A DNA stretch of 24,142 nt, taken from Dehalococcoidia bacterium UBA1151. Its GTDB lineage: Bacteria > Chloroflexota > Dehalococcoidia > Lucifugimonadales > Lucifugimonadaceae. The notes beneath the pieces are model-generated. The model was not told where the DNA came from. It saw only the letters and a list, made by a program, of their open reading frames with translations, and did not search any database. Position numbers and translations under genes: made by a program. Shown in pieces: positions 1-6,886 of the stretch; position 1 is the first letter of the stretch; each line of letters starts with the position of its first letter. The stretch lies in assembly GCA_002311865.1 (NCBI GenBank), contig DBZV01000071.1:12690-36831 (forward strand), written 5' to 3'.

Positions 1-156
1 ACCATGGATCCAGAGCACAGGGTTCTGCTGCTGGTGACTGCAGATGATCTCATGGTGGCGGATGATATTTTCCGAACGCTCATGGGCGATGATGTTGAGC
101 CACGACGTGACTTCATCAGGACTCACGCGCTAGAGGTGAAGAACCTGGACGTCTAA
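1..156 (+). CDS. gyrB: DNA gyrase subunit B, C-terminal fragment
   Basis: The first 51 codons and TAA stop of this window are the tail of GyrB, the ATPase subunit of the type II topoisomerase that introduces negative supercoils. The frame opens at base 1 and reads TMDPEHRVLL, later LMGDDVEPRRDFI and the terminal ALEVKNLDV. These match the conserved end of the TOPRIM/C-terminal region, where GyrB proteins typically read MGD-x-VEPRR-x-FI and end in a short N-L-D tail. The rest of the gene lies outside the window. gyrB close to dnaA is a common arrangement around bacterial origins. It converges with nadD, and a strong hairpin lies between them. Confidence 0.93.
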   Translation, partial: TMDPEHRVLLLVTADDLMVADDIFRTLMGDDVEPRRDFIRTHALEVKNLDV

Positions 157-178
157 GGCCGAAGTCCAGATTTCCGGT

Positions 179-205
179 AAGGGCGGGCATCAAAGCTGCC
201 CTTTT
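179..205. terminator. Hairpin terminator between gyrB and nadD
   Basis: AAGGGC at 179-184 pairs with GCCCTT at 198-203, followed by TTTT on the plus strand. It begins 22 bases after the gyrB stop. On the minus strand the hairpin lies downstream of the nadD stop and is also followed by pyrimidines, so it may serve both convergent genes. Confidence 0.75.
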
Positions 206-234
206 CCGTTACGCCAACCTGCGTCGCCGGTTCA

Positions 235-861
235 TCACTCGCGGTACAGGCCGTTCTGACGGATATAGCCGATCACTTTCTCTGGAAGGAGATCGGCTGC
301 CGACTTACCGTCCCTTAGACGCTCTCGAATCTCGGTGGCACTGATCTGCACATCAAGTTCGTCCACATAGACAGCCGTCCGCGCCGGGTGATCATGCGGG
401 AGCGATGCAGGGTCCATCTCGCCCGGTCTTGAGAATACGGCAAGGCTTGCCAGCTCCAGAATGGCGGTCGGATTTTTCCACTGATCGAAACTATGGGCCG
501 AGTCGGCTCCCAGAAGCAACACCAGTTCCAGCTCAGTATCTTTCTCCGACTTGAGATCAGTGAGCGTGTCTAATGTGTAAGTGCGACCGGTTCGAGCTGC
601 ATCAACAGTCGAAAGCAAGAACCCCGCGTAGTCTTCGGTAACAAGCCTGACCATCTCACATCTGTGACCGATCAATGCTCGTGGGGAAGATCGCAGATAG
701 GGATCTGCGGCCGGAACAAAGACAACCTCATCGAGATCCAACGCTGTAAGTGCCAATGAAGCTACTGCAATATGCCCGTTGTGGACCGGGTCGAATGTCC
801 CGCCCAGGACGCCTATGCGCTTCGGTGTTCTCCCCCCGCCTACCGGATCACTCCCACTCAA
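235..861 (-). CDS. nadD: Nicotinate-nucleotide adenylyltransferase
   Basis: NadD transfers AMP from ATP to nicotinate mononucleotide in NAD synthesis. The nucleotidyltransferase signature GGTFDPVHNGH lies near the N-terminus. Later come the family LLLGADSAHSFDQWK segment and the C-terminal ISATEIRERLRDGKSAADLLPEKV helix region, so the protein is complete. No ATG or GTG lies between the obgE end and the signature. The frame is open to a TTG at 906 (223 residues), but a second TTG at 861 follows a GGGAG stretch by eight bases and gives 208 residues, closer to the usual family length, so it is preferred. Either start overlaps the 3' end of obgE (stop 848-850), implying translational coupling. 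Identification is secure; the exact start is not. Confidence 0.93.
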   Translation of the reverse strand: MSGSDPVGGGRTPKRIGVLGGTFDPVHNGHIAVASLALTALDLDEVVFVPAADPYLRSSPRALIGHRCEMVRLVTEDYAGFLLSTVDAARTGRTYTLDTLTDLKSEKDTELELVLLLGADSAHSFDQWKNPTAILELASLAVFSRPGEMDPASLPHDHPARTAVYVDELDVQISATEIRERLRDGKSAADLLPEKVIGYIRQNGLYRE

Positions 862-2146
862 AGTCCCACTCTCCCAGTGACACCGTGTCTCCGGATGCGA
901 TTCCAAGCTTCAACAACGCGTCATTGACTCCAAAGGTTTTCAGGCGCTCCCGCATCTGTATCTGCGTCTTCCAGTTGTCCAGATCGCTGCCATTGGCGAG
1001 CCTCACGGCGCGCGGGTGGGTTATTACAAATCCGTTCTGAACCCTGATCGCGGGAACCATTTCCGGTTTCTTATCCAATGGGCGCAGCACTCGCACGCCG
1101 TCTGACCGCTCCTCTTCTTCGTCGTATGTGATCTTCACAGCTGGAAGCCGGTCAAGCTCTCCGAACATCCTGTCCTTCAACGTATCCAGCCCACTCAACG
1201 CGACCGCCGATATGAACAGGATCTCACCTGCAACCCCGGGAGTGTCTCGCAACTCAGTCGCGATTTCATCCTCCAGCAGCTCCACTTCAGGAACATCCAC
1301 CTTGTTCACCACGATAATCTGAGGCTTCCCGGAAAGGTCTGTGCCGTACTGGCTGAGTTCACTATTGATCAGCGAGAACCGTTTTCCGGGTTCGCCTTCA
1401 CTGCCATCGATCACATGTACTAGGAGCCTTGTTCGTTCAAGGTGGCGCAAGAACTCGTGCCCCAGGCCCAGGCCTTCATGCGCTCCTTCGATCAAACCCG
1501 GAACATCCACCGCAACCAGAGTCTTGAGACGATGCTCCACAACCCCTAAATTGGGTTCAAGGGTCGTGAACGGATAGTCGGCTATCTTCGGTCGGGCGTT
1601 GCTTAGAGCTGTGATGAGGCTGGACTTACCGGCGTTTGGAAGGCCCACTATTCCAATGTCAGCAATCAGCTTCAGGTCAAGTCGCAGTTTGCGCGCCTCA
1701 CCCTCCTCCCCATCCTCAGCCAGCAGCGGTTCCCGTTTCACTGAAGTCACGAATCTGGCGTTACCTCGTCCGCCGATTCCCCCGGAGGCGACTACAAGTT
1801 CCTGCCCGTGATCTGTGAGATCACCAAGGAATTGCGAGCCGTCCTCATCATTCAACATTTCGAATATTTGCGTCCCCGGCGGAACCTCGATGAATATATC
1901 CGCTCCGTCACGACCTGATTTGTTCGAGCCACCACCTAGCTGTCCTGAGTCTGCCTTGAAGATTCGCTTGAACCGCAGAGAATTAAGTGTGTTGAGGCCT
2001 TCGTCTGCCCTGACGATGACCGAGCCACCGTTGCCACCATCGCCGCCCGACGGTCCGCCGCGGGGCACGAACTTCTCTCGCCTGAATGCGATGGCGCCTC
2101 TACCGCCCTTTCCGGCTGTCACATGGATATAAGAGCGATCAATCAT
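848..2146 (-). CDS. obgE: Obg-family ribosome-associated GTPase
   Basis: Essential GTPase that binds the large ribosomal subunit and links ribosome maturation to growth. All three domains are visible in 432 residues. The glycine-rich Obg fold covers about 1-158 and starts MIDRSYIHVTAGKGGRG. The G domain has P-loop GLPNAGKSS at about 168-176, switch II DVPGLIEGAHEG and the guanine-specificity motif NKVD. The C-terminal OCT domain runs from about residue 350 and contains FVITHPRAVRLA. The ATG at 2146 fits the family N-terminus but has no Shine-Dalgarno match, so initiation may depend on a short leader from the promoter proposed at 2167-2195. It overlaps nadD downstream and reads away from the candidate origin. 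Confidence 0.96.
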   Translation of the reverse strand: MIDRSYIHVTAGKGGRGAIAFRREKFVPRGGPSGGDGGNGGSVIVRADEGLNTLNSLRFKRIFKADSGQLGGGSNKSGRDGADIFIEVPPGTQIFEMLNDEDGSQFLGDLTDHGQELVVASGGIGGRGNARFVTSVKREPLLAEDGEEGEARKLRLDLKLIADIGIVGLPNAGKSSLITALSNARPKIADYPFTTLEPNLGVVEHRLKTLVAVDVPGLIEGAHEGLGLGHEFLRHLERTRLLVHVIDGSEGEPGKRFSLINSELSQYGTDLSGKPQIIVVNKVDVPEVELLEDEIATELRDTPGVAGEILFISAVALSGLDTLKDRMFGELDRLPAVKITYDEEEERSDGVRVLRPLDKKPEMVPAIRVQNGFVITHPRAVRLANGSDLDNWKTQIQMRERLKTFGVNDALLKLGIASGDTVSLGEWDFEWE

Positions 2147-2499
2147 TGTGAATTTAAAATCATTTTCAGATAGATAAGAATAGTTCTTATATCAATAACA
2201 GTAAGCGCGTGGAGAGTGTGGATATCCGCCATATTCAAGTATCGGGTAGACCGGATTGTCAGTGGAATAATCACTAGTAGTTGGTTGATGAATTAGCGCA
2301 TCCAGGGAGTCACTGGGGGGAAGGGCTGGATAACTTTGCGGGTAATTGCGCTATCAACAGGCCGCAGTATGCGCTAACAACCTTCTCCACAGAAAACGCA
2401 CTGCTTATGCACAGGCTACGCCTATTTTGAGACACCGTGCCAGCATTGCATGCCGAGCACTTTGGGATGAGTTGAGCCGCGCTCGTTAGACCATAGATT
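2147..2499. other. Candidate chromosomal replication origin (oriC)
   Basis: Intergenic between obgE and the dnaA terminator, with no credible ORF. Compared with the DnaA box TTATCCACA, near matches are ATATCCACA (2225-2217, minus), TTATCCAGC (2333-2325, minus), CTATCAACA (2351-2359), TTCTCCACA (2383-2391) and TTATGCACA (2405-2413). Three of the five have a single mismatch. The left end (2147-2205) is strongly AT-rich and could be the unwinding element. Location immediately downstream of dnaA and near gyrB matches many bacterial origins. GC skew and full box scoring were not computed. Confidence 0.55.
2167..2195 (-). promoter_or_regulatory. Candidate obgE promoter with a palindromic spacer
   Basis: On the minus strand TTGATA (2195-2190, five of six to the -35 consensus) is followed after 17 bases by TATCTG (2172-2167, weaker -10). 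Transcription would start near 2160, about 14 bases before the obgE ATG. The 17-base spacer is almost wholly a perfect inverted repeat, ATAAGAA-TAG-TTCTTAT at 2174-2190, placed where a repressor or DnaA-like protein could block polymerase. Inferred from sequence only. Confidence 0.4.
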
Positions 2500-2541
2500 A
2501 ACGAAGAAGGGTGCAGCACATTGGCCGCACCCTTCTTCGTT
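2500..2541 (-). terminator. dnaA terminator hairpin
   Basis: A perfect 15-base inverted repeat: the arm AACGAAGAAGGGTGC at 2500-2514 pairs with 2527-2541, with a 12-base loop. It lies 15 bases past the dnaA TAA. The T-tract is weak and partly inside the stem, but the length and perfection of the stem support termination and would insulate the origin region from dnaA transcription. Confidence 0.7.
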
Positions 2542-2556
2542 ACGATCGTGGATTGT

Positions 2557-3909
2557 TTAGCTGGACTTTCGTGCTGCAATGATCTGGCGCACATGCACCA
2601 CATCCTGCCGCAAGAGCGGATCCTGCTCCATTTGCGATTCCAGGCGCTTCTGGGCATAGAGAACTGTGGAGTGGTCCTTGCCGCCAAGCGTGTTACCGAT
2701 GCGTGTTGAAGACAGTCGGCTCTCCTCACGCAACAGGTACATGGCCACCCTGCGTGCCAGGGCTGTGTGCTTATCTCGTCGTCGTCCGCAGAGGACGTCT
2801 ATCTCAACTCCAAAGTGCTCCGATACCACCTCCATAACCATGTCAGGTTTCGCTGGCTGCTGCCGTCCCGCTGCAAACATGTCGGCGAGCATTGTGCTCA
2901 CCGTATCGACGGTCAGGGGCGCTCTGGTCAGGTGGGCGTACGCAACGATCTTGTTCAGCGCTCCTTCTAGCTCCCTGACGTTTGACAGCTGCTTACGTGC
3001 AAGGAGGTCCAGAACATCTTGACTCAACGTGACGCCAAGAGCGTCAGCCTTGTTGCGGAGAATCGCGACGCGGGTCTCATAGTCAGGCGCAGTGATATCG
3101 ACGACCAGACCGCCTTCCAGCCGAGACTGGATGCGCTCCTCCAGCAGCGATTTGCGGGCCGGCTCATCGCCGGTGACCACAACCTGCCGTCCGTGCATGT
3201 GCAGTTCATTGAACGTATGAAAGAAGCCTTCCTGCGTCTGCTCTTTTCCTGCAATGAACTGAATGTCATCGATCAGGAGAGCGTCTGCCGCCCGATATCG
3301 TTCCCTGAACCGCTCAGTCTGGCCTTCCCGGATTGCGCGAATGTATTCATTTGTGAATCGTTCGCTGCTCACGTAAATGACGTTAAGGCCTCGTTCCATC
3401 AGCTGGTGGGCAATCGCCTGCACCAGGTGTGTCTTTCCAAGACCTGTGTCAGACCAGATGTATAACGGGTTATAAGTCTGACCTGGACGTTCAGCTACTG
3501 CCTCGGCAGCAGCATGGGCCAGTTCGTTTGAAGGCCCCGTGACAAAATTCTTAAAAGTAAACTTAGGATTGAGTCGAATCCAGGAGTCGTCAGAGTATCC
3601 ACCGATTGTGCCACCTCGCGGGAGGGTGGATGATGTGGATTGAGCAGAAGGATTTCCGTTCAAGACCTCAAAGCTAACTTCAGTGGGCCTGTTAGCCACC
3701 CGCTCTACAGCCCTCGAAATGGTTGAAGAAAGTCTCCTTTCAAGCATCTCCGCGGCGAAGGCGCTTTTTGTGCCCACTACCAGGGTGTCACCATGGAAAC
3801 CAACGGCGGTAGTGTCTTTCAACCATGTTTCAAAGTTCGGCCGGGGGATCTCTACTTGCAAGAATCCAAGGGCCGCATTCCAGAGCTGTTGTGGGTGTAA
3901 TTGAGTCAG
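2557..3909 (-). CDS. dnaA: Chromosomal replication initiator DnaA, CTG start proposed
   Basis: AAA+ ATPase that binds DnaA boxes and melts the origin. The proposed 450-residue protein has domain I at the start (LWNAALGFLQVEIPRPNFETWL), a variable linker, AAA+ Walker A near residues 153-161 (SDTGLGKTH), Walker B LLIDDIQFI, and domain IV with the DNA-binding signature IGNTLGGKDHSTVLYA. The frame is open to a TTG at 4128, but that adds 73 residues unlike DnaA and lacks a ribosome site. AGGAGG at 3921-3916 is followed after six bases by CTG at 3909, exactly at the expected N-terminus, so CTG is chosen. The P-loop carries S-D where the family usually has G-G. DnaA-box-like sites upstream suggest autoregulation. 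Confidence 0.96.
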   Translation of the reverse strand: MTQLHPQQLWNAALGFLQVEIPRPNFETWLKDTTAVGFHGDTLVVGTKSAFAAEMLERRLSSTISRAVERVANRPTEVSFEVLNGNPSAQSTSSTLPRGGTIGGYSDDSWIRLNPKFTFKNFVTGPSNELAHAAAEAVAERPGQTYNPLYIWSDTGLGKTHLVQAIAHQLMERGLNVIYVSSERFTNEYIRAIREGQTERFRERYRAADALLIDDIQFIAGKEQTQEGFFHTFNELHMHGRQVVVTGDEPARKSLLEERIQSRLEGGLVVDITAPDYETRVAILRNKADALGVTLSQDVLDLLARKQLSNVRELEGALNKIVAYAHLTRAPLTVDTVSTMLADMFAAGRQQPAKPDMVMEVVSEHFGVEIDVLCGRRRDKHTALARRVAMYLLREESRLSSTRIGNTLGGKDHSTVLYAQKRLESQMEQDPLLRQDVVHVRQIIAARKSS

Positions 3910-3953
3910 CGGAATCCTCCTAAAAAAGGCACAGAGGGTTGAGGACGGGGGGA

Positions 3954-3970
3954 GATTTTTGAGAAAAATC
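3954..3970. repeat. Perfect 7-3-7 inverted repeat in the dnaA leader
   Basis: GATTTTT at 3954-3960, spacer GAG, AAAAATC at 3964-3970. It lies 45 bases upstream of the proposed dnaA start in an AT-rich patch (about 3955-3985) just ahead of a TTGACA at 3983-3988 on the plus strand. It could be an operator or a weak hairpin in the dnaA leader. Its 7-3-7 geometry resembles the element at 2174-2190, but the sequence differs. Confidence 0.4.
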
Positions 3971-4036
3971 AATAAACAGAGTTTGACAGACGCTATGGTG
4001 CCGGGCTCGACTACCGGTGACAGCCACTGCGGTCTT

Positions 4037-4118
4037 TTGTCCACAGGAAACGTACCACGAAGTACTCTGTAGGAAGCAACCCCTCGCGGGTTCAATTTCG
4101 GGGAGAAACTGTGGAAAA
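4037..4118. promoter_or_regulatory. DnaA-box-like sites in the dnaA/fmt divergent region
   Basis: The 350-base gap 3910-4259 between divergent dnaA and fmt has no credible gene. It contains TTGTCCACA at 4037-4045 and, on the minus strand, TTTTCCACA at 4118-4110. Each differs by one base from TTATCCACA. The pair could mediate DnaA autoregulation or form a secondary part of the origin. TTGACA at 3983-3988 is a perfect -35 toward fmt, but no good -10 follows it. Confidence 0.45.
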
Positions 4119-4259
4119 CTTGGGCCAATTTCGGCCCGTTTTCCGCCGTCCCTATCTGAGCGACGAAATCCGCTGTCCAAAAAAAGACAGCTGTTTCCCA
4201 GAAAACTCACGCCGCGCGACAGCCGGCGTGCAATCGCGCGACTTGATAGAGGTAATGGC

Positions 4260-5192
4260 ATGGTGAAAATTGTTTACTTCGGCTCTCCGGAATTCGCGGT
4301 TCCATCGCTGGAAGCTTTGACGGCGGCGGGGCATGAGATCTGCGCGGTGATCACACAACCAGACCGGCGACGTGGGCGATCCAAGATGCCTCTGCCAACA
4401 CCGGTTGGCGCATACGCCTCGGAGGCTGGAATGGCGGTGTGGAAGCCAGATCAACTCCGCAAAGCAGGCACGGTGAAAGATCTGGCCGCCTTGGAGGCCG
4501 ACGCCTACGTGGTGGCCGCCTATGGCAAGTTCCTGCCAGATGCTGTTCTCGCTCTGCCTCGGCTTGGCGTGCTAAACCTGCATCCCTCTCTGATTCCGAA
4601 GCACCGAGGTCCAAGCCCTGTCGCAACCGCCATTCTCGAGGGTGACGACTGGACGGGGGTAACGGTGATGCTCCTGGACTCCGGCATGGACACCGGACCG
4701 ATCCTCTCGCAGTCTGACCCAGTGCCAGTGACCGGGCGGGACACCCACACGACCCTCACCGAGCGGTTATTCAAGATCGGCTCTGTGTTGCTGCCTCCCA
4801 CACTTGACGCTTACGCCAAAGGAGAGATAACACCTGCGCCGCAGGACAATAGCCGGGCGACTACCTCGCGACTGTTGAAGCGCGAAGACGGGCGCATCGA
4901 TTGGAGCATGACCGCGATTGAGATTCATCGGCAGGTGCGGGCCTTTGACCCATGGCCGGGTACATTTACCACGTGGAGGGGTCAGAATCTTAAGATCCTG
5001 TCGGCCTTGATTGGGCCAGAGGCTCCACTTTCACCGGGTGAAGTGCGACGTGCGGCGGATGCCATCTTCATTGGTACCGGTTCAGGACAACTGGAGGTAC
5101 GGAAACTCCAGGTTGAAGGAAAGTCGAAAATGAGCGCAGCGGCGTTCCTTCGGGGCTACTCAAATATCGAAGGTGCGACGCTCAACGCCTGA
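4260..5192 (+). CDS. fmt: Methionyl-tRNA formyltransferase
   Basis: Formylates initiator Met-tRNA using 10-formyltetrahydrofolate. The 310-residue protein has the usual family length. The N-terminus reads MVKIVYFGSPEFAVPSLEAL. The catalytic Asn-His-Asp set is in LNLHPSLIPKHRGPSP and LLDSGMDTGPIL. The C-terminal OB-fold domain includes WSMTAIEIHRQVRAFDPWPGTF. The frame is open to a GTG at 4017, but the ATG at 4260 has AGAGGT six bases upstream and matches the family start. It is divergent from dnaA. In many bacteria fmt pairs with def near the origin, but no def is present here. Confidence 0.95.
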   Translation: MVKIVYFGSPEFAVPSLEALTAAGHEICAVITQPDRRRGRSKMPLPTPVGAYASEAGMAVWKPDQLRKAGTVKDLAALEADAYVVAAYGKFLPDAVLALPRLGVLNLHPSLIPKHRGPSPVATAILEGDDWTGVTVMLLDSGMDTGPILSQSDPVPVTGRDTHTTLTERLFKIGSVLLPPTLDAYAKGEITPAPQDNSRATTSRLLKREDGRIDWSMTAIEIHRQVRAFDPWPGTFTTWRGQNLKILSALIGPEAPLSPGEVRRAADAIFIGTGSGQLEVRKLQVEGKSKMSAAAFLRGYSNIEGATLNA

Positions 5193-5473
5193 GTGTCTGT
5201 GGTGCGAACAGAATTGCAGCACGTGCGAGGCTAGGTGAAATTAGACGGTTCTACGGGCTACGCGTAGCCGCCATAATCCTGGTTGCCATCTTCGTCATGA
5301 CCATCTTCAATGATGTCCCGGCTGTATGGGTATCGATGGTCCTGGTTTCGCTTGTGGTCATCATGAGAGGAAACAACCCTCAGTGAGCTCGGAGCACTCG
5401 ATTCACAATTGTGGTCGTTGCCGGGGTGGTATTGCTGATGGTCGCACTCGTCTTCATCGTCTCTGTTGCATGA
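5189..5473 (+). pseudogene. Small three-helix membrane protein, interrupted by TGA
   Basis: One reading frame through this interval is strongly hydrophobic. From about 5261 it reads RVAAIILVAIFVM, then VWVSMVLVSLVVIM, reaches TGA at 5384-5386, and continues in the same frame with RSTRFTIVVVAGVVLLMVALVFIV to TGA at 5471. Together this would be a three-helix inner-membrane protein of about 90 residues. No ATG, GTG or TTG precedes the first helix in frame, only a CTG at 5189 overlapping the fmt stop. The gene may be decayed, carry a sequence error, or be two small ORFs. No family is recognised. This interval also accounts for most of the gap between fmt and dhaK. Confidence 0.4.
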
Positions 5474-5499
5474 GGTGGGTCCGGGATAAGTTTCGCAAA

Positions 5500-5528
5500 T
5501 TGACGGCGCGGGCGCGCACACGTAAAGT
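5500..5528 (+). promoter_or_regulatory. Candidate promoter of the dha operon
   Basis: TTGACG at 5500-5505, a 17-base spacer, then TAAAGT at 5523-5528. This is a good sigma-70-type match (five of six and four of six). Transcription would start near 5535, giving a leader of about 45 bases before dhaK. Confidence 0.5.
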
Positions 5529-5579
5529 CGCCAGGCCCGGTATTTAGAGAATATTCACCCTACGGAGGCAGGTACTTCC

Positions 5580-6605
5580 ATGCCCATGCGCAAAATTATC
5601 AACGACCCGTCACTGGTAGAAGACCAGACGATGGACGGGATCCTGGCAGCATTCCCAAACCACATGAAGCGGATTGAGGGCTCCAAGCGTGGCCTTATTC
5701 GCACCGATGCTCCACTCACGGGCAAGGTAGGAATCGCGACAGGCGGCGGCTCCGGTCACTTACCGCTGTTCATGGGCTACGTTGGCCCGGGTCTGGCGAC
5801 TGGCGCCTGCATCGGCAATGTTTTCTCCTCACCCTCTGCTGAAGACATGCTTGAGGTCACCAAGGCCATCGATAGCGGCGCTGGGGTCCTCTACCTGTAC
5901 GGAAACTACTCTGGCGACACGATGAACTTCGATATGGCGTCTGAAATGGCCGAAATGGAAGGCATCACCGTCAAGACAACACTTGGCCGAGACGATGTCA
6001 CATCTGCGCCTAACGAAGAGATGGCGCGTCGACGTGGCGTCGCGGGAATATTCTTCGGTTTCAAGATTGCAGGCGCGGCTGCCGAAGAGGGTCGAAACCT
6101 GGATGGCGTACACACCATTGCTGAGACCGCGATATTCAACACCCGCAGTATGGGCGTAGCACTATCGGGCACAACCATCCCAGCTGTCGGAGTACCGGGG
6201 TTCGAAATACCCGAAGGCGAGATGGAGATGGGGATGGGGATTCACGGTGAGCCCGGCGTTGAAAAGGGGCCGCTGCTCACCGCGGATGAGATCGCCGGTC
6301 AGATGTTGGATCGGATCCTGCCGGATCTGCCGTTCTCATCTGGCGATTCGGCTGCGGTTCTAGTGAACAGCCTGGGCGCGACCGCGCCGGAAGAGCTGTA
6401 CATCCTTTATGGCAAGGTATCTCAGATCATGTCGGACCGCGGTATCAACATTCACCGGGCGTTCGTTGGTGAGTACGCCACAAGTATGGAGATGTCAGGC
6501 GCGTCTATCAGCCTGTGCAAGCTGGATGACGAAACAACGAAATTGCTGGACGCACCGGCATATTCGCCGTTCTTGCTCCAGCAGGTGGGAGGCCCGGCAA
6601 GCTAG
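5580..6605 (+). CDS. dhaK: Dihydroxyacetone kinase, DhaK-type substrate-binding subunit
   Basis: DhaK binds dihydroxyacetone or a related ketose for phosphorylation by DhaL. The 341 residues span the whole family: RKIINDPSLVEDQTMDG, GGGSGH at 55-60, the GNYSGDTMNFDMA segment, and MGIHGEPGV with His222 at the place of the histidine that forms a hemiaminal with substrate in E. coli DhaK. After GSGH the usual Glu-Pro reads Leu-Pro, a substitution next to the substrate pocket that suggests a related sugar such as a tetrulose. ATG at 5580 is used; a second ATG at 5586 is possible. GGAGG lies 11 bases upstream. No DhaM is present nearby, so ATP rather than phosphoenolpyruvate is the likely donor. 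Confidence 0.9.
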   Translation: MPMRKIINDPSLVEDQTMDGILAAFPNHMKRIEGSKRGLIRTDAPLTGKVGIATGGGSGHLPLFMGYVGPGLATGACIGNVFSSPSAEDMLEVTKAIDSGAGVLYLYGNYSGDTMNFDMASEMAEMEGITVKTTLGRDDVTSAPNEEMARRRGVAGIFFGFKIAGAAAEEGRNLDGVHTIAETAIFNTRSMGVALSGTTIPAVGVPGFEIPEGEMEMGMGIHGEPGVEKGPLLTADEIAGQMLDRILPDLPFSSGDSAAVLVNSLGATAPEELYILYGKVSQIMSDRGINIHRAFVGEYATSMEMSGASISLCKLDDETTKLLDAPAYSPFLLQQVGGPAS

Positions 6606-6811
6606 CGTCGGCGGCGGGCTGGTTTCTCGGCGGCGTTCCTGAGGGCGATAAACACGATTGGGACGAAGACGATCAAGAAAATTATCAGGCCCGGACCGCC
6701 ACCAACCCAGGCCCCAAGCAGTCCGGCCAGGATCGCACCCAGGCCGTAAGCCAGGGCAACGGTTGACTCTTTGTCGATTCCGATTCGATTGAGCAGATCA
6801 CGAATTTGCAT
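6602..6811 (-). CDS. Small two-helix membrane protein, antisense between dhaK and dhaL
   Basis: A 69-residue protein starting MQIRDLLNRIGIDKES, then two hydrophobic segments at about 17-38 (ALAYGLGAILAGLLGAW) and 42-58 (LIIFLIVFVPIVFIAL), and a basic tail KPARRRR. The amphipathic start, two helices and positively charged C-terminus are consistent with a real inner-membrane protein. It overlaps the dhaK 3' end by four bases and points against the operon. There is no good ribosome site. TATATT ends six bases before the ATG, so a leaderless message is possible. No family recognised; it could still be a chance ORF. Confidence 0.55.
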   Translation of the reverse strand: MQIRDLLNRIGIDKESTVALAYGLGAILAGLLGAWVGGGPGLIIFLIVFVPIVFIALRNAAEKPARRRR

Positions 6812-6886
6812 GAAGTAAATATACCTTTTTGTCCTTGGGCTAGTTTGTCCACTTGCTAGCCAGGGGAACTAGTAACGAAGGAAATC

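Noticed and set aside
3910..4128. 73-residue N-terminal extension of DnaA from a TTG
   Set aside because: Sequence not like DnaA, no ribosome site, and AGGAGG lies inside it just before the family N-terminus.
4017..4259. Upstream extension of fmt to a GTG
   Set aside because: The added residues do not resemble fmt, would cover DnaA-box-like sites, and the ATG at 4260 has a better ribosome site.
5258..5521. Minus-strand frame rich in Asp/His/Tyr between fmt and dhaK
   Set aside because: Composition (DDEDECDHQQYHPGNDH) is the reverse complement of hydrophobic codons in the membrane ORF; a shadow.
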